This document shows positions 25,881-33,374 of a stretch of 51,524 nucleotides of DNA, in pieces. The notes beneath the pieces were generated by a model, which worked only from the letters and a program-made list of their open reading frames with translations, did no database searches and had not been told where the DNA came from. Location of the stretch: the NCBI GenBank assembly GCA_015056495.1, contig SVGC01000027.1:1-51524 (forward strand). Direction: 5' to 3'. The position numbers and the translations under genes were made by a program. The stretch's first letter is position 1, and every line of letters begins with the position of its first letter. The DNA is from Butyrivibrio sp. (lineage in GTDB: Bacteria > Bacillota > Clostridia > Lachnospirales > Lachnospiraceae).

Positions 25881-27584
25881 TCATTTATTAACATAATTTG
25901 CTATTATAGGCCAAATGTCAGATGTTTCAAATCCCAGCTTCCATTCTGCCACACCAGCAATATTATAAGTAGACATAACACTTAACTTGGTCTCTATGGA
26001 TTCTGCATCTTCCATCCATACCTGGCACAGAGTTCCATCAGAGTCTGTATATTCACCATAATACTGACCTGCTTCGTCATTCCATGTCAGTTCAACATTA
26101 TGACTTGTTACCCAGTTATTGGCAATCTCCATTGTAACTGCTTCACTTGTTACTCCTGAAGCGGATGTTTTCCATATTCTTGTGTAAAAAGGAATTGCAT
26201 TAATTACTTTAGACGGATCAACCTCAGCTACAGTGTCTGCAATACCATTTTTGACATAAGAGATAGATGCTACAGAACCAGCTTCAGTACTGCCTGCGTA
26301 ATGCTCATCATATCCCATGATCAGAACATAATCTGCTACAATACCCTGTTCTTCAAGATCATAATAATCATTGAAGTTCATTGGTACATAGTTGTCTACA
26401 GATAAAACCAGCTGCTGAGCCCTGCAGGCAATTGACAGCTCTCTGATAAATTCAATAAAATCCTGACCATTTTCAGCTGCAACCATCTCGAAATCCACAT
26501 TGATACCGTCGATTCCATAAGTCACTGCTTCATTTATAAGATTATTTATCAGGTTGGCTCTTGAAGAAGCATGGGACAAAATAGTTCCTGTCTCAATACC
26601 TTCAGGTCCTGTGAAATTATCTACCAGTGCCCATACCTCAAGTCCAAGTTCATGGGCTTTGGTCACATATGACTGTGAAGCATAGCTTCTGATTCCACCT
26701 TCATTATCAGAAAGAGCAAACCATGTTGGTGATACTGTATTAAGGCTTGTTGCATTGGCCACAAGGCTTTCAAGCGTATCGTTGCCGCTCTGTCCGCCTA
26801 CTCCATGAAATCCCATATTGATGGTATAGTCTTTGGATATAGATGTATATTCTGGTTCCTGATAATCATTTACAGCTTCCGGAGTAACTGTCTCTTTATC
26901 TGAAAGTCGCTTGTTCTCAACATATCCGATAAAAGAATCTGCTGTCTTTACCTTAGTCCAGGTCTCCATCTCTTCAAGGATGATGACTTCATCGCCTTTG
27001 TGAAGGTCTTCAAGGATCTCACTCTTAATGCCGCCTCTAATCCTGAGCTCTGTATCTTTCTTGATAGTAGCTACTGTCTGCTCATTCCACTCAGTTGTCA
27101 GCTGCATATGATTTGGATCACTGTATCCTTCATATGAGAAATTGGTATACTTTTTAACATACTCAAGGGCAACATATAATGTATCACCCTCATATCTCGT
27201 TATCTGGTAACTTTCAGTTCCGCTATTGCCTTCAGTATCTGACCAGTCGCTTGTTCCAATTGTAGTTGTGATTATGGCTGTCGGTGTTGTATAGACCAGT
27301 ATTCCATCCTCTTCTCCTACATAGAATCTGTCATTTAAATACTTCTGAACTGATGCAAAATCCATGTAATAGTAGCCATCTGCCAAAAGTGCATGCTCTT
27401 CTATCAACTCATTTTGCAAAATAATAGGTACATCTGAATCTCCATTCACTCCAAAATAGCTTTCCAGATCTGCCCACTCTGTACCATAAGAGATTTTCTC
27501 ATATATCTGAGGCGCCACATAGATAGCTCCTATAAATAATATAAGGGCGATTATAATAATCACCGGAAGTACTTTCTTTTTCAT
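25881..27584 (-). CDS. Anchored GH18 glycosidase with SH3 domain
   Basis: The 567-residue protein has an N-terminal membrane anchor (about residues 5-23) with the bulk outside the cell. Residues 40-160 resemble a copper-amine-oxidase-N-like/stalk region. A bacterial SH3 domain (about 168-228, ELRIRGGIKSEIL... TWTKVKTADSFIGYVE) suggests binding to peptidoglycan peptides. The GH18 barrel follows (about 252-567) with the catalytic signature DGINVDFE (359-366, acid Glu366) and the MGYDEHY strand. Family members of this build (YaaH/YdhD-like) cut N-acetylglucosamine linkages in the cell wall. It begins a six-gene operon that ends with another wall hydrolase. Confidence 0.88.
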   Translation of the reverse strand: MKKKVLPVIIIIALILFIGAIYVAPQIYEKISYGTEWADLESYFGVNGDSDVPIILQNELIEEHALLADGYYYMDFASVQKYLNDRFYVGEEDGILVYTTPTAIITTTIGTSDWSDTEGNSGTESYQITRYEGDTLYVALEYVKKYTNFSYEGYSDPNHMQLTTEWNEQTVATIKKDTELRIRGGIKSEILEDLHKGDEVIILEEMETWTKVKTADSFIGYVENKRLSDKETVTPEAVNDYQEPEYTSISKDYTINMGFHGVGGQSGNDTLESLVANATSLNTVSPTWFALSDNEGGIRSYASQSYVTKAHELGLEVWALVDNFTGPEGIETGTILSHASSRANLINNLINEAVTYGIDGINVDFEMVAAENGQDFIEFIRELSIACRAQQLVLSVDNYVPMNFNDYYDLEEQGIVADYVLIMGYDEHYAGSTEAGSVASISYVKNGIADTVAEVDPSKVINAIPFYTRIWKTSASGVTSEAVTMEIANNWVTSHNVELTWNDEAGQYYGEYTDSDGTLCQVWMEDAESIETKLSVMSTYNIAGVAEWKLGFETSDIWPIIANYVNK

Positions 27585-27613
27585 TATTCTCCAGCTCCTC
27601 TCAATCGCCCTTT

Positions 27614-27622
27614 ATTATAACA
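27614..27622 (-). promoter_or_regulatory. Extended -10 promoter of the GH18-tsaC-rpiB-upp operon
   Basis: Minus-strand TGTTATAAT (27622-27614) is a perfect extended -10 element; no good -35 box is seen. The predicted start near 27607 leaves a short leader containing GAGAGGAG ahead of ATG 27584. Confidence 0.55.
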
Positions 27623-27733
27623 TAATACCATTACAAGCACTAATATACTTTCAAACAATCAGGATATTTATAAAGGCGGGATCCTCTACTGTTCGTTAAC
27701 TGATTATTGTTCGAAAATATGACCAAAAGGATT

Positions 27734-27763
27734 TTGTGATAATTTCCCTAATTAGTGTATAAT
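27734..27763 (+). promoter_or_regulatory. Strong promoter within the 27.6-28.3 kb gene-free gap
   Basis: TTGTGA (27734-27739) and consensus TATAAT (27758-27763) are 18 bases apart. Transcription would start near 27770, immediately before the left arm of a long-range inverted repeat. No convincing open frame follows. Confidence 0.55.
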
Positions 27764-27768
27764 TAATG

Positions 27769-28035
27769 TAGTGGTAGTTTTTGAGATGCCTCACGGTATC
27801 TTAGTTACTTTTTAGTTGTAACCTAAACTATAATTGATAATATTGTTGTCGTTTAATGTAAACTTAATTTTTAACCTTGGGATGTTAGGAAGACTTCGTG
27901 AACCACGTATTTTCCTGTAAGACTTTTCGTAAAATAGAATACGAAGAAATAATTAAAAATAAGATTAACTCCATGCCTCCTTCCAGATACATATCTTGGT
28001 GAGGCATCTCACGAGTTGGTAGTATATAATAGTTT
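27769..28035 (+). ncRNA. Candidate structured noncoding RNA, family not recognised
   Basis: Following the promoter at 27734-27763, GAGATGCCTCAC (27783-27794) is perfectly complementary to GTGAGGCATCTC (27999-28010), closing about 230 bases. The helix can continue with GTATCT (27796-27801) pairing with AGATAC (about 27985-27990), leaving a bulge. Inside lies a second hairpin, GGAA...CGTG-AAC-CACG...TTCC (about 27888-27914). An alternative local helix uses ATGCCTC (27973-27979) with the same GAGGCAT (28001-28007), so two exclusive folds are possible. A T-rich tract (28032-28045) follows. A closed terminal helix around a large internal region recalls 6S-like RNAs, but no 6S, SRP, tmRNA or RNase P signature was found. 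Confidence 0.4.
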
Positions 28036-28092
28036 TTTATTTTTGGCAAGACTTTTTTCATCCCTCTATTTTCAACACTTTCAGGCATCATT

Positions 28093-28115
28093 GGCTTTTT
28101 AAGCCCTTATTTTTC
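28093..28115 (+). terminator. Weak terminator-like hairpin in the gap before mecA
   Basis: GGCTT pairs with AAGCC around TTT and is followed by CTTATTTTTCT. The stem is only five base pairs. It could end the candidate RNA transcript before the mecA promoter. Confidence 0.35.
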
Positions 28116-28215
28116 TATATTTTTAAAAAAGATATTTTTTTAAGATTTTTATTTTTTCATCCATTTATATCTCTTAAAATACTATTAATTTTCATATATC
28201 TTTCCGATACATCTA

Positions 28216-28244
28216 TTGACAGATAGTGTATGATAATTTAGTAT
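28216..28244 (+). promoter_or_regulatory. mecA: Sigma-A-type promoter of mecA
   Basis: TTGACA (28216-28221), 17-base spacer, TAGTAT (28239-28244). Transcription would start near 28251, with AAGGAGG following before ATG 28286. Confidence 0.5.
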
Positions 28245-28285
28245 TCAAATAAATTAAAACATATTTAGGTAAGGAGGTAGGTCTT

Positions 28286-29053
28286 ATGAAAATTGAGAAA
28301 GTTAATGACCACCAGATAAGATGCACCCTTACCAGAGATGATCTTGCACAACGTGAAATCAAAGTAAGCGAGCTTGCTTATGGTACAGATAAAGCTAAAG
28401 AGCTTTTCCGTGAGATGATGCAGCAGGCTAACTTAGAATTTGGTTTTGAAGCGGAAGATATTCCGTTGATGATAGAGGCTATCCCAATAAATTCTGACTG
28501 TATAGTTCTGATTATCACTAAAGTCGAAGATCCTGAGGAACTTGATACACGATTTTCTAATTTCTCTCCATCTATCGAAGATGAGGATGAAAGCGATGAT
28601 GATTCTTCAGATGATGATGTAATGGGACTCTTTAAACGTTTACAGCAGGGTGATATATCTGGTTTTCTGGATAATGCCGGCAGTGCTCTCTTTGGCTCTG
28701 ATTCCAAAAAAGTCAAAGAAAAGACCGGTAGTAAAAAGGCTAATTCACCGTTAGAGCCTGATTCAAATTCTATGTATGAATTTGCTTCAATTCATGACAT
28801 AACAAAATTTGCCGCTGTGGTTTCTAACAATTTCAATATCAGAAATACTTTGTTTAAGGATTCAGCAGATGGCAGTTATTTCCTGATGTTATATCGTGAC
28901 GGTCTTGATGATGACGCATATGATAAGTTATGTTCACTGCTTTCAGAATATGGAAGTCAGTTGTACACATCAGCAGCTACTGATACTTATCTTAATGAGC
29001 ATTTCTCAGTTGTCATTAAGGATAATGCGGTTCAGACTTTAGCAAAGATCTAA
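28286..29053 (+). CDS. mecA: Adaptor protein MecA
   Basis: MecA-type adaptors deliver substrates such as ComK or regulatory proteins to the ClpCP protease. The 255-residue protein has the N-terminal substrate-recognition domain (residues 1-85: MKIEKVNDHQIRCTLTRDDL... LMIEAIPINSDCIVLIITKV). A long acidic linker follows (about 95-115, Asp/Ser-rich). The C-terminal ClpC-binding domain covers about 160-255 (FASIHDITKFAAVV, YFLMLYRDG, YLNEHFSVVIKDNAVQTL). The start is fixed by AAGGAGG. It is a single-gene unit with promoter and terminator. The linker is longer and more acidic than in Bacillus. Confidence 0.92.
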   Translation: MKIEKVNDHQIRCTLTRDDLAQREIKVSELAYGTDKAKELFREMMQQANLEFGFEAEDIPLMIEAIPINSDCIVLIITKVEDPEELDTRFSNFSPSIEDEDESDDDSSDDDVMGLFKRLQQGDISGFLDNAGSALFGSDSKKVKEKTGSKKANSPLEPDSNSMYEFASIHDITKFAAVVSNNFNIRNTLFKDSADGSYFLMLYRDGLDDDAYDKLCSLLSEYGSQLYTSAATDTYLNEHFSVVIKDNAVQTLAKI

Positions 29054-29066
29054 TATCTTAGGATTT

Positions 29067-29098
29067 AAAGGACACTATTTTGTGTCCTTTATTTTTTT
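29067..29098 (+). terminator. Terminator of mecA
   Basis: AAAGGACAC pairs with GTGTCCTTT around a 6-base loop and is followed by ATTTTTTT. It is 14 bases past the mecA stop. Confidence 0.9.
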
Positions 29099-29101
29099 GC
29101 T

Positions 29102-29133
29102 CAAAAATAAAGGCGGTACCTTGCGGTACCGCC
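29102..29133 (-). terminator. Terminator of nifJ
   Basis: On the minus strand GGGCGGTACC pairs with GGTACCGCCT around GCAA and is followed by TTATTTTT. It faces the mecA terminator, so the convergent genes are insulated back to back. Confidence 0.9.
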
Positions 29134-29147
29134 CTATTGTTTATTTA

Positions 29148-32100
29148 TTACTGCTGTGTTGTGTCATACAGAGTAACGAGCTTGTTCAGATAATCAAGGT
29201 GTTCCTTAGCATTCTGAGCAGCTTCGCCATTGAGCTTAGCAGCTCTCTCAGGATTCTTGAGCTTCAGTGACAGGTAACGTACCTCACCATCAAGGAATTC
29301 CTGGAAGTCAGCTGTAGGAGCCTTGCTATCAAGAGTGAACTTCTTCTCAGCAGCTGGGTTGAATCTGAAGAGGTTCCAGTAACCAGACTGAACAGCCTTC
29401 TTCTCTTCATCCTGAACCTTAGCCATACCACCTTTAACCTTAAGACCATGGTTGATACATGGAGCATAAGCGATGATAAGTGATGGTCCTGGATATGCTT
29501 CAGCTTCTGCGATTGCCTTAAGTGTCTGGTTCATATCAGCACCCATAGCGATCTGAGCAACGTATACATAACCATAGCTCATTGCGATAGAAGCAAGATC
29601 CTTCTGCTTGATATCCTTACCACCTGCAGCAAACTGTGCAACAGCACCTGTAGGTGTAGCCTTAGAAGCCTGTCCACCTGTATTTGAGTAAACCTCTGTG
29701 TTCAGACAGAATACATTGATATCCTTGCCAGAAGCAAGTACGTGGTCAAGACCACCAAATCCGATATCGAATGCCCATCCGTCACCACCGATGATCCACT
29801 GTGACTTCTTAGCAAGATAATCTTTATTCTTAAGTACATCCTTAGCTTCAGCTGATGTAGCTCCTTCAAGAGAAGCAACAAGTTCATCTGTAGCTGTGCC
29901 GTTTACAGCACCATTAGAGAATGTATCAAGCCATTTCTGAGCTGCACTCTTCTGTGCATCTGTTCCGTTTTCAGCAATAGCTTCAACCTTTGTCTTTAAG
30001 CCATCACGGATTGCACGCTGTGCAAGGAACATACCATATCCAAACTCAGCAGCATCTTCGAACAGTGAGTTGTCCCAAGCTGGGCCATGTCCGTTTTCAT
30101 CAACTGTGTATGGTGTTGATGGTGAAGAGTTACCCCAAATTGATGAACATCCTGTAGCATTTGCAATGTACATTCTGTCACCAAAGAGCTGTGTAACGAG
30201 CTTGATGTAAGGTGTCTCACCACAACCTGCGCAAGCGCCTGAGAACTCAAGGAGTGGCTGCTTGAACTGTGATCCCTTAACTGTTGTTTCTTTGAACTTC
30301 TCAACAACGTCCTTCTTAACAGGTGTTGTTACAGCATAATCAAAGAACTTCTGCTCATAGAGACTTGGCTCAAGAGGCTTCATTGTAAGTGTCTCTGCAA
30401 TCTTGTTTGTAGGACATACATTTGCACAAGATCCGCAACCTGTACAATCCAGAGCAGAGATAACAACTGCAAACTTGTATCCATCCATACCCTTGAAGTC
30501 TTCTGACTGGAATCCTTCTGGAGCCTTAGCAACTTCGTCTGGAGTAAGAGCAACTGTACGAATAGCAGCGTGAGGACATACATATGAACACTGTCCGCAC
30601 TGTGCACACTTTTCACCATTCCATACAGGTACATTTACAGCAATACCACGCTTCTCGAATGCAGCAGCACCTGAAGGTGTTGAACCATCTGTATATGGAG
30701 CAACTTCTGAAACCTTAAGGTTGTTACCTTCCTGAGCGTTAACCTTTGCCTGAATGTTGTTAACAAAGTCAACAACGTCTTTTCTCTTACCTTCTGCAAC
30801 TGTGAAGTCAAGGCCTTCATCCTTTGCATCTTTCCAAGACTCAGGAATCTGTACTTCGATAAGGTTCTTAGGATCAGCACCAGCATCAATAGCATCCCAG
30901 TTCTTCTTAACAACATCTTCACCCTTACGGCCGTATGTCTTCTGAGCTGCATCCTTCATGTACTTGATAGCTTCTTCTTCAGGAATGATCTTAGCAAGCT
31001 TGAAGAATGCTGACTGAAGGATTGTGTTGATACGTGTAGGTCCCATACCAACTTCTACACCGATCTTAGAACCATTGATGATATAGAACTTGATCTTGTG
31101 ATCATACATGTATTTCTTAACCTGTCCAGGAATTTCCTTTTCAAGGTCTTCTACTGACCATGGGCAGTTGAGGAGGAATGTACCACCATCAACAATTTCC
31201 TGTACCATGTTGAACTTACGGATATATGATGGGTTGTGACAAGCTACAAAGTTAGCTGTCTTGATAAGGTAAGTTGACTTGATAGGCTTCTTACCAAATC
31301 TAAGGTGTGACATTGTTACACCACCAGACTTCTTTGAATCATAGTCAAAGTATGCCTGAGCGTACATGTCTGTATTATCACCGATGATCTTGATGGAGTT
31401 CTTGTTAGCACCAACAGTACCGTCAGCACCAAGTCCCCAGAACTTGCAGTTGATTGTTCCTTCTGGAGTTGTAACCAGTGGAGCACCAGCGTCAAGTGAC
31501 AGATTAGTAACATCATCAAAGATACCGATTGTAAACTCTTTCTTAGTATCATTGTTGAATACAGCAACGATCTGGTTAGGAGTTGTATCTTTTGAACCAA
31601 GTCCATAACGTCCACAGAATACTGGAGTAGATTCAAACTTAGTTCCCTTAAGAGCTGCAATAACATCAAGAGCAAGAGGCTCATGTGTTGCACCTGGCTC
31701 CTTAGTTCTATCAAGAACTTCGATTCTCTTAACTGTATCAGGAATAGCCTTAACAAAAGCTTCTGTTGAGAATGGTCTGTAAAGTCTAACCTTTACAACA
31801 CCAACCTTCTGTCCCTGAGCTGCAAGATAATCGATTGTCTCTTCGATTGTATCGTTTACAGAACCCATAGCTACGATGATAACTTCAGCATCTGGTGCTC
31901 CGTAGTAGTTGAAGAGCTTGTAGTCTGTACCGATCTTAGCATTTACCTTGTCCATGTACTTCTGAACAATAGCTGGAAGATCGTTGTAAGCTACGTTACA
32001 AGATTCTCTTGTCTGGAAGAATATATCTGGGTTCTGAGCTGAGCCCATCTGACGAGGATGATTTGGATTTAAAGCATTTGCCTTAAATTCATCAATTGCA

Positions 32101-32693
32101 TCCTTATTTACCATATCTTCAAGGTCTGCATAATCCCAAACCTCAATCTTCTGAATCTCGTGTGATGTACGGAATCCGTCAAAGAAATTGATAAATGGAA
32201 TCCTTCCTTCGATAGCTGCGCAATAAGCAACAGGTGTTAAATCCATAACTTCCTGTACACTTGAATCGCAAAGCATAGCTGCACCAGTCTGGCGGCAAGC
32301 ATATACGTCAGAATGATCACCAAAAATGTTAAGTGCGTGAGTAGCAACGCAACGTGCAGAAACGTTGAATACGCCTGGCAGTCTCTCACCTGCTACCTTA
32401 TAGATATCTGGAATCATAAGGAGAAGTCCCTGAGAAGCTGTATAGGTAGATGTCAATGCTCCAGCAACAAGCGAACCGTGTACGGCACCTGCAGCACCTG
32501 CTTCAGACTGCATTTCTGTAATCTGTACCGGCTGTCCAAAAATATTTTTCTTTCCGGCTGTTGCCCATTCATCTACATGCTCTGGCATAACAGATGAAGG
32601 TGTAATTGGGTACATAGCAGCAACTTCTGTGTATGCATATGATGCATAAGCGGCTGCTTCGTTACCGTCCATGGTTTTCATAGATCTTGCCAT
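29148..32693 (-). CDS. nifJ: Pyruvate:ferredoxin (flavodoxin) oxidoreductase
   Basis: This 1181-residue single-chain enzyme oxidises pyruvate to acetyl-CoA and CO2, reducing ferredoxin; it is central to anaerobic fermentation. Domains in order are the N-terminal alpha domain (NEAAAYASYAYTEVAAMYPITPSS), domain II, the gamma domain (GPTRIN, KKNWDAID), then two 4Fe-4S cluster motifs (CAQCGQCSYVCP and CTGCGSCANVCP, about residues 685-755). The TPP domain follows, with GACAGCGET and the proximal-cluster Cys, GGDGWAFDIG and NTEVYSNTGGQ. The frame extends six codons upstream, but TAGGAGGATTTAAA is ideally placed for ATG 32693. Codon use is that of a highly expressed gene. It diverges from a ferredoxin gene, the probable electron acceptor. 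Confidence 0.97.
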   Translation of the reverse strand: MARSMKTMDGNEAAAYASYAYTEVAAMYPITPSSVMPEHVDEWATAGKKNIFGQPVQITEMQSEAGAAGAVHGSLVAGALTSTYTASQGLLLMIPDIYKVAGERLPGVFNVSARCVATHALNIFGDHSDVYACRQTGAAMLCDSSVQEVMDLTPVAYCAAIEGRIPFINFFDGFRTSHEIQKIEVWDYADLEDMVNKDAIDEFKANALNPNHPRQMGSAQNPDIFFQTRESCNVAYNDLPAIVQKYMDKVNAKIGTDYKLFNYYGAPDAEVIIVAMGSVNDTIEETIDYLAAQGQKVGVVKVRLYRPFSTEAFVKAIPDTVKRIEVLDRTKEPGATHEPLALDVIAALKGTKFESTPVFCGRYGLGSKDTTPNQIVAVFNNDTKKEFTIGIFDDVTNLSLDAGAPLVTTPEGTINCKFWGLGADGTVGANKNSIKIIGDNTDMYAQAYFDYDSKKSGGVTMSHLRFGKKPIKSTYLIKTANFVACHNPSYIRKFNMVQEIVDGGTFLLNCPWSVEDLEKEIPGQVKKYMYDHKIKFYIINGSKIGVEVGMGPTRINTILQSAFFKLAKIIPEEEAIKYMKDAAQKTYGRKGEDVVKKNWDAIDAGADPKNLIEVQIPESWKDAKDEGLDFTVAEGKRKDVVDFVNNIQAKVNAQEGNNLKVSEVAPYTDGSTPSGAAAFEKRGIAVNVPVWNGEKCAQCGQCSYVCPHAAIRTVALTPDEVAKAPEGFQSEDFKGMDGYKFAVVISALDCTGCGSCANVCPTNKIAETLTMKPLEPSLYEQKFFDYAVTTPVKKDVVEKFKETTVKGSQFKQPLLEFSGACAGCGETPYIKLVTQLFGDRMYIANATGCSSIWGNSSPSTPYTVDENGHGPAWDNSLFEDAAEFGYGMFLAQRAIRDGLKTKVEAIAENGTDAQKSAAQKWLDTFSNGAVNGTATDELVASLEGATSAEAKDVLKNKDYLAKKSQWIIGGDGWAFDIGFGGLDHVLASGKDINVFCLNTEVYSNTGGQASKATPTGAVAQFAAGGKDIKQKDLASIAMSYGYVYVAQIAMGADMNQTLKAIAEAEAYPGPSLIIAYAPCINHGLKVKGGMAKVQDEEKKAVQSGYWNLFRFNPAAEKKFTLDSKAPTADFQEFLDGEVRYLSLKLKNPERAAKLNGEAAQNAKEHLDYLNKLVTLYDTTQQ

Positions 32694-32831
32694 TTTAAAT
32701 CCTCCTACCATTTATATGATTTTGTAAATTATTAGATGCTATATAGCACAAAATATCCATGCACAAATAATCCTTTAATATGGAAATTATCTGTGTATAG
32801 ATACTTTTATCTAACAAATCTGCCATGTTTT

Positions 32832-32860
32832 ATGTTATCATTTACCCCCTTGAATGTCAA
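32832..32860 (-). promoter_or_regulatory. nifJ: Promoter of nifJ
   Basis: On the minus strand consensus TTGACA (32860-32855) and TAACAT (32837-32832) are separated by 17 bases, and TGA directly before the -10 adds an extended -10 element. Predicted start near 32825. Confidence 0.6.
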
Positions 32861-33041
32861 TTTTTCAAGGCTTTTAGCCATTTTTGCCTTCACTCCCCTG
32901 AAAGCCTTTAAAATCAAACTATTTCAATATTTGTTTAAACAATTAAATACAAGATATGCAACATTTTAGAAATTGTTTAGACTATCAATAATTTTTTTCA
33001 ATTTGTATTTACCTTTATCGCAAAAAGTTCTCATTAACTGC

Positions 33042-33070
33042 TTGCTATCGATTTTTATTTATATTATTAT
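33042..33070 (+). promoter_or_regulatory. Probable promoter of the ferredoxin gene
   Basis: TTGCTA (33042-33047), 17-base spacer, TATTAT (33065-33070). The transcript would begin near 33077, just ahead of the hairpin at 33084. Confidence 0.5.
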
Positions 33071-33083
33071 TAAAAAGTAATAA

Positions 33084-33115
33084 CGATTAGGAATGGCAAA
33101 TCCTAATCGGTTTTT
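33084..33115 (+). terminator. Terminator-like hairpin in the ferredoxin leader (possible attenuator)
   Basis: CGATTAGGA (33084-33092) pairs perfectly with TCCTAATCG (33101-33109) around an 8-base loop and is followed by GTTTTT. It lies between the ferredoxin promoter and its start codon, where no upstream plus-strand gene needs a terminator. It could attenuate or stabilise the ferredoxin mRNA. Confidence 0.5.
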
Positions 33116-33154
33116 GGCGTATTTTATTTTATTTTCAGGAAGGAGATTATTATT

Positions 33155-33325
33155 ATGGCATACGTTATTAGCGATGGTTGCATCAGCTGTGGTTCATGTG
33201 CAGCTCAGTGCCCTGTTCAGGCTATTTCTCAGGGAGATTCTCATTATGAGATCGATCCTAACACATGCATCGACTGCGGTTCATGTGCAGCTCAGTGCCC
33301 TGTTTCAGCTATTTCTCAGGGTTGA
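33155..33325 (+). CDS. 2[4Fe-4S] ferredoxin
   Basis: A 56-residue protein with two clostridial-type cluster motifs, CISCGSCAAQCP (residues 9-20) and CIDCGSCAAQCP (38-49), each giving three Cys of one cluster and the fourth Cys of the other. The protein is acidic overall, as usual. It carries low-potential electrons, most obviously from the pyruvate:ferredoxin oxidoreductase encoded divergently, to hydrogenase, Rnf or similar partners. GGAAGGAG lies nine bases before ATG 33155, and a strong terminator follows. The two half-molecules are nearly identical at the DNA level, showing the internal duplication. Confidence 0.97.
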   Translation: MAYVISDGCISCGSCAAQCPVQAISQGDSHYEIDPNTCIDCGSCAAQCPVSAISQG

Positions 33326-33340
33326 TAATTTAGAAAATTT

Positions 33341-33371
33341 AAGCCTTGGCGTTTCGCCAAGGCTTTTTTTC
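33341..33371 (+). terminator. Terminator of the ferredoxin gene
   Basis: AAGCCTTGGCG pairs perfectly with CGCCAAGGCTT around TTT, and the stem runs into TTTTT. It lies between the convergent ferredoxin and dnaB ends. Confidence 0.95.
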
Positions 33372-33374
33372 ATT

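Larger units (their letters stand above)
32694..33154. other. Divergent control region between nifJ and ferredoxin
   Basis: This 461-base AT-rich gap has no open frame I would call. It holds a nifJ promoter (32832-32860, minus), which implies a leader of about 130 bases. Within that leader is a perfect 12-base palindrome TGCTATATAGCA (32737-32748), next to a TTGTG half site on the minus strand, a possible operator. On the ferredoxin side it holds a promoter (33042-33070) and a hairpin with T tract (33084-33115). No known riboswitch was recognised. Confidence 0.5.

Noticed and set aside
27885..28091. 68-codon minus-strand frame in the gap before mecA
   Set aside because: No plausible ribosome-binding site for its first ATGs, and it crosses the T-rich end of the candidate RNA. 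Only the inner 29-codon portion is kept as a speculative finding.
29264..31756. Several Leu/Ser/Arg-rich frames inside nifJ
   Set aside because: Alternative-frame shadows produced by the strong codon bias of nifJ; they lack starts with ribosome-binding sites and any family resemblance.
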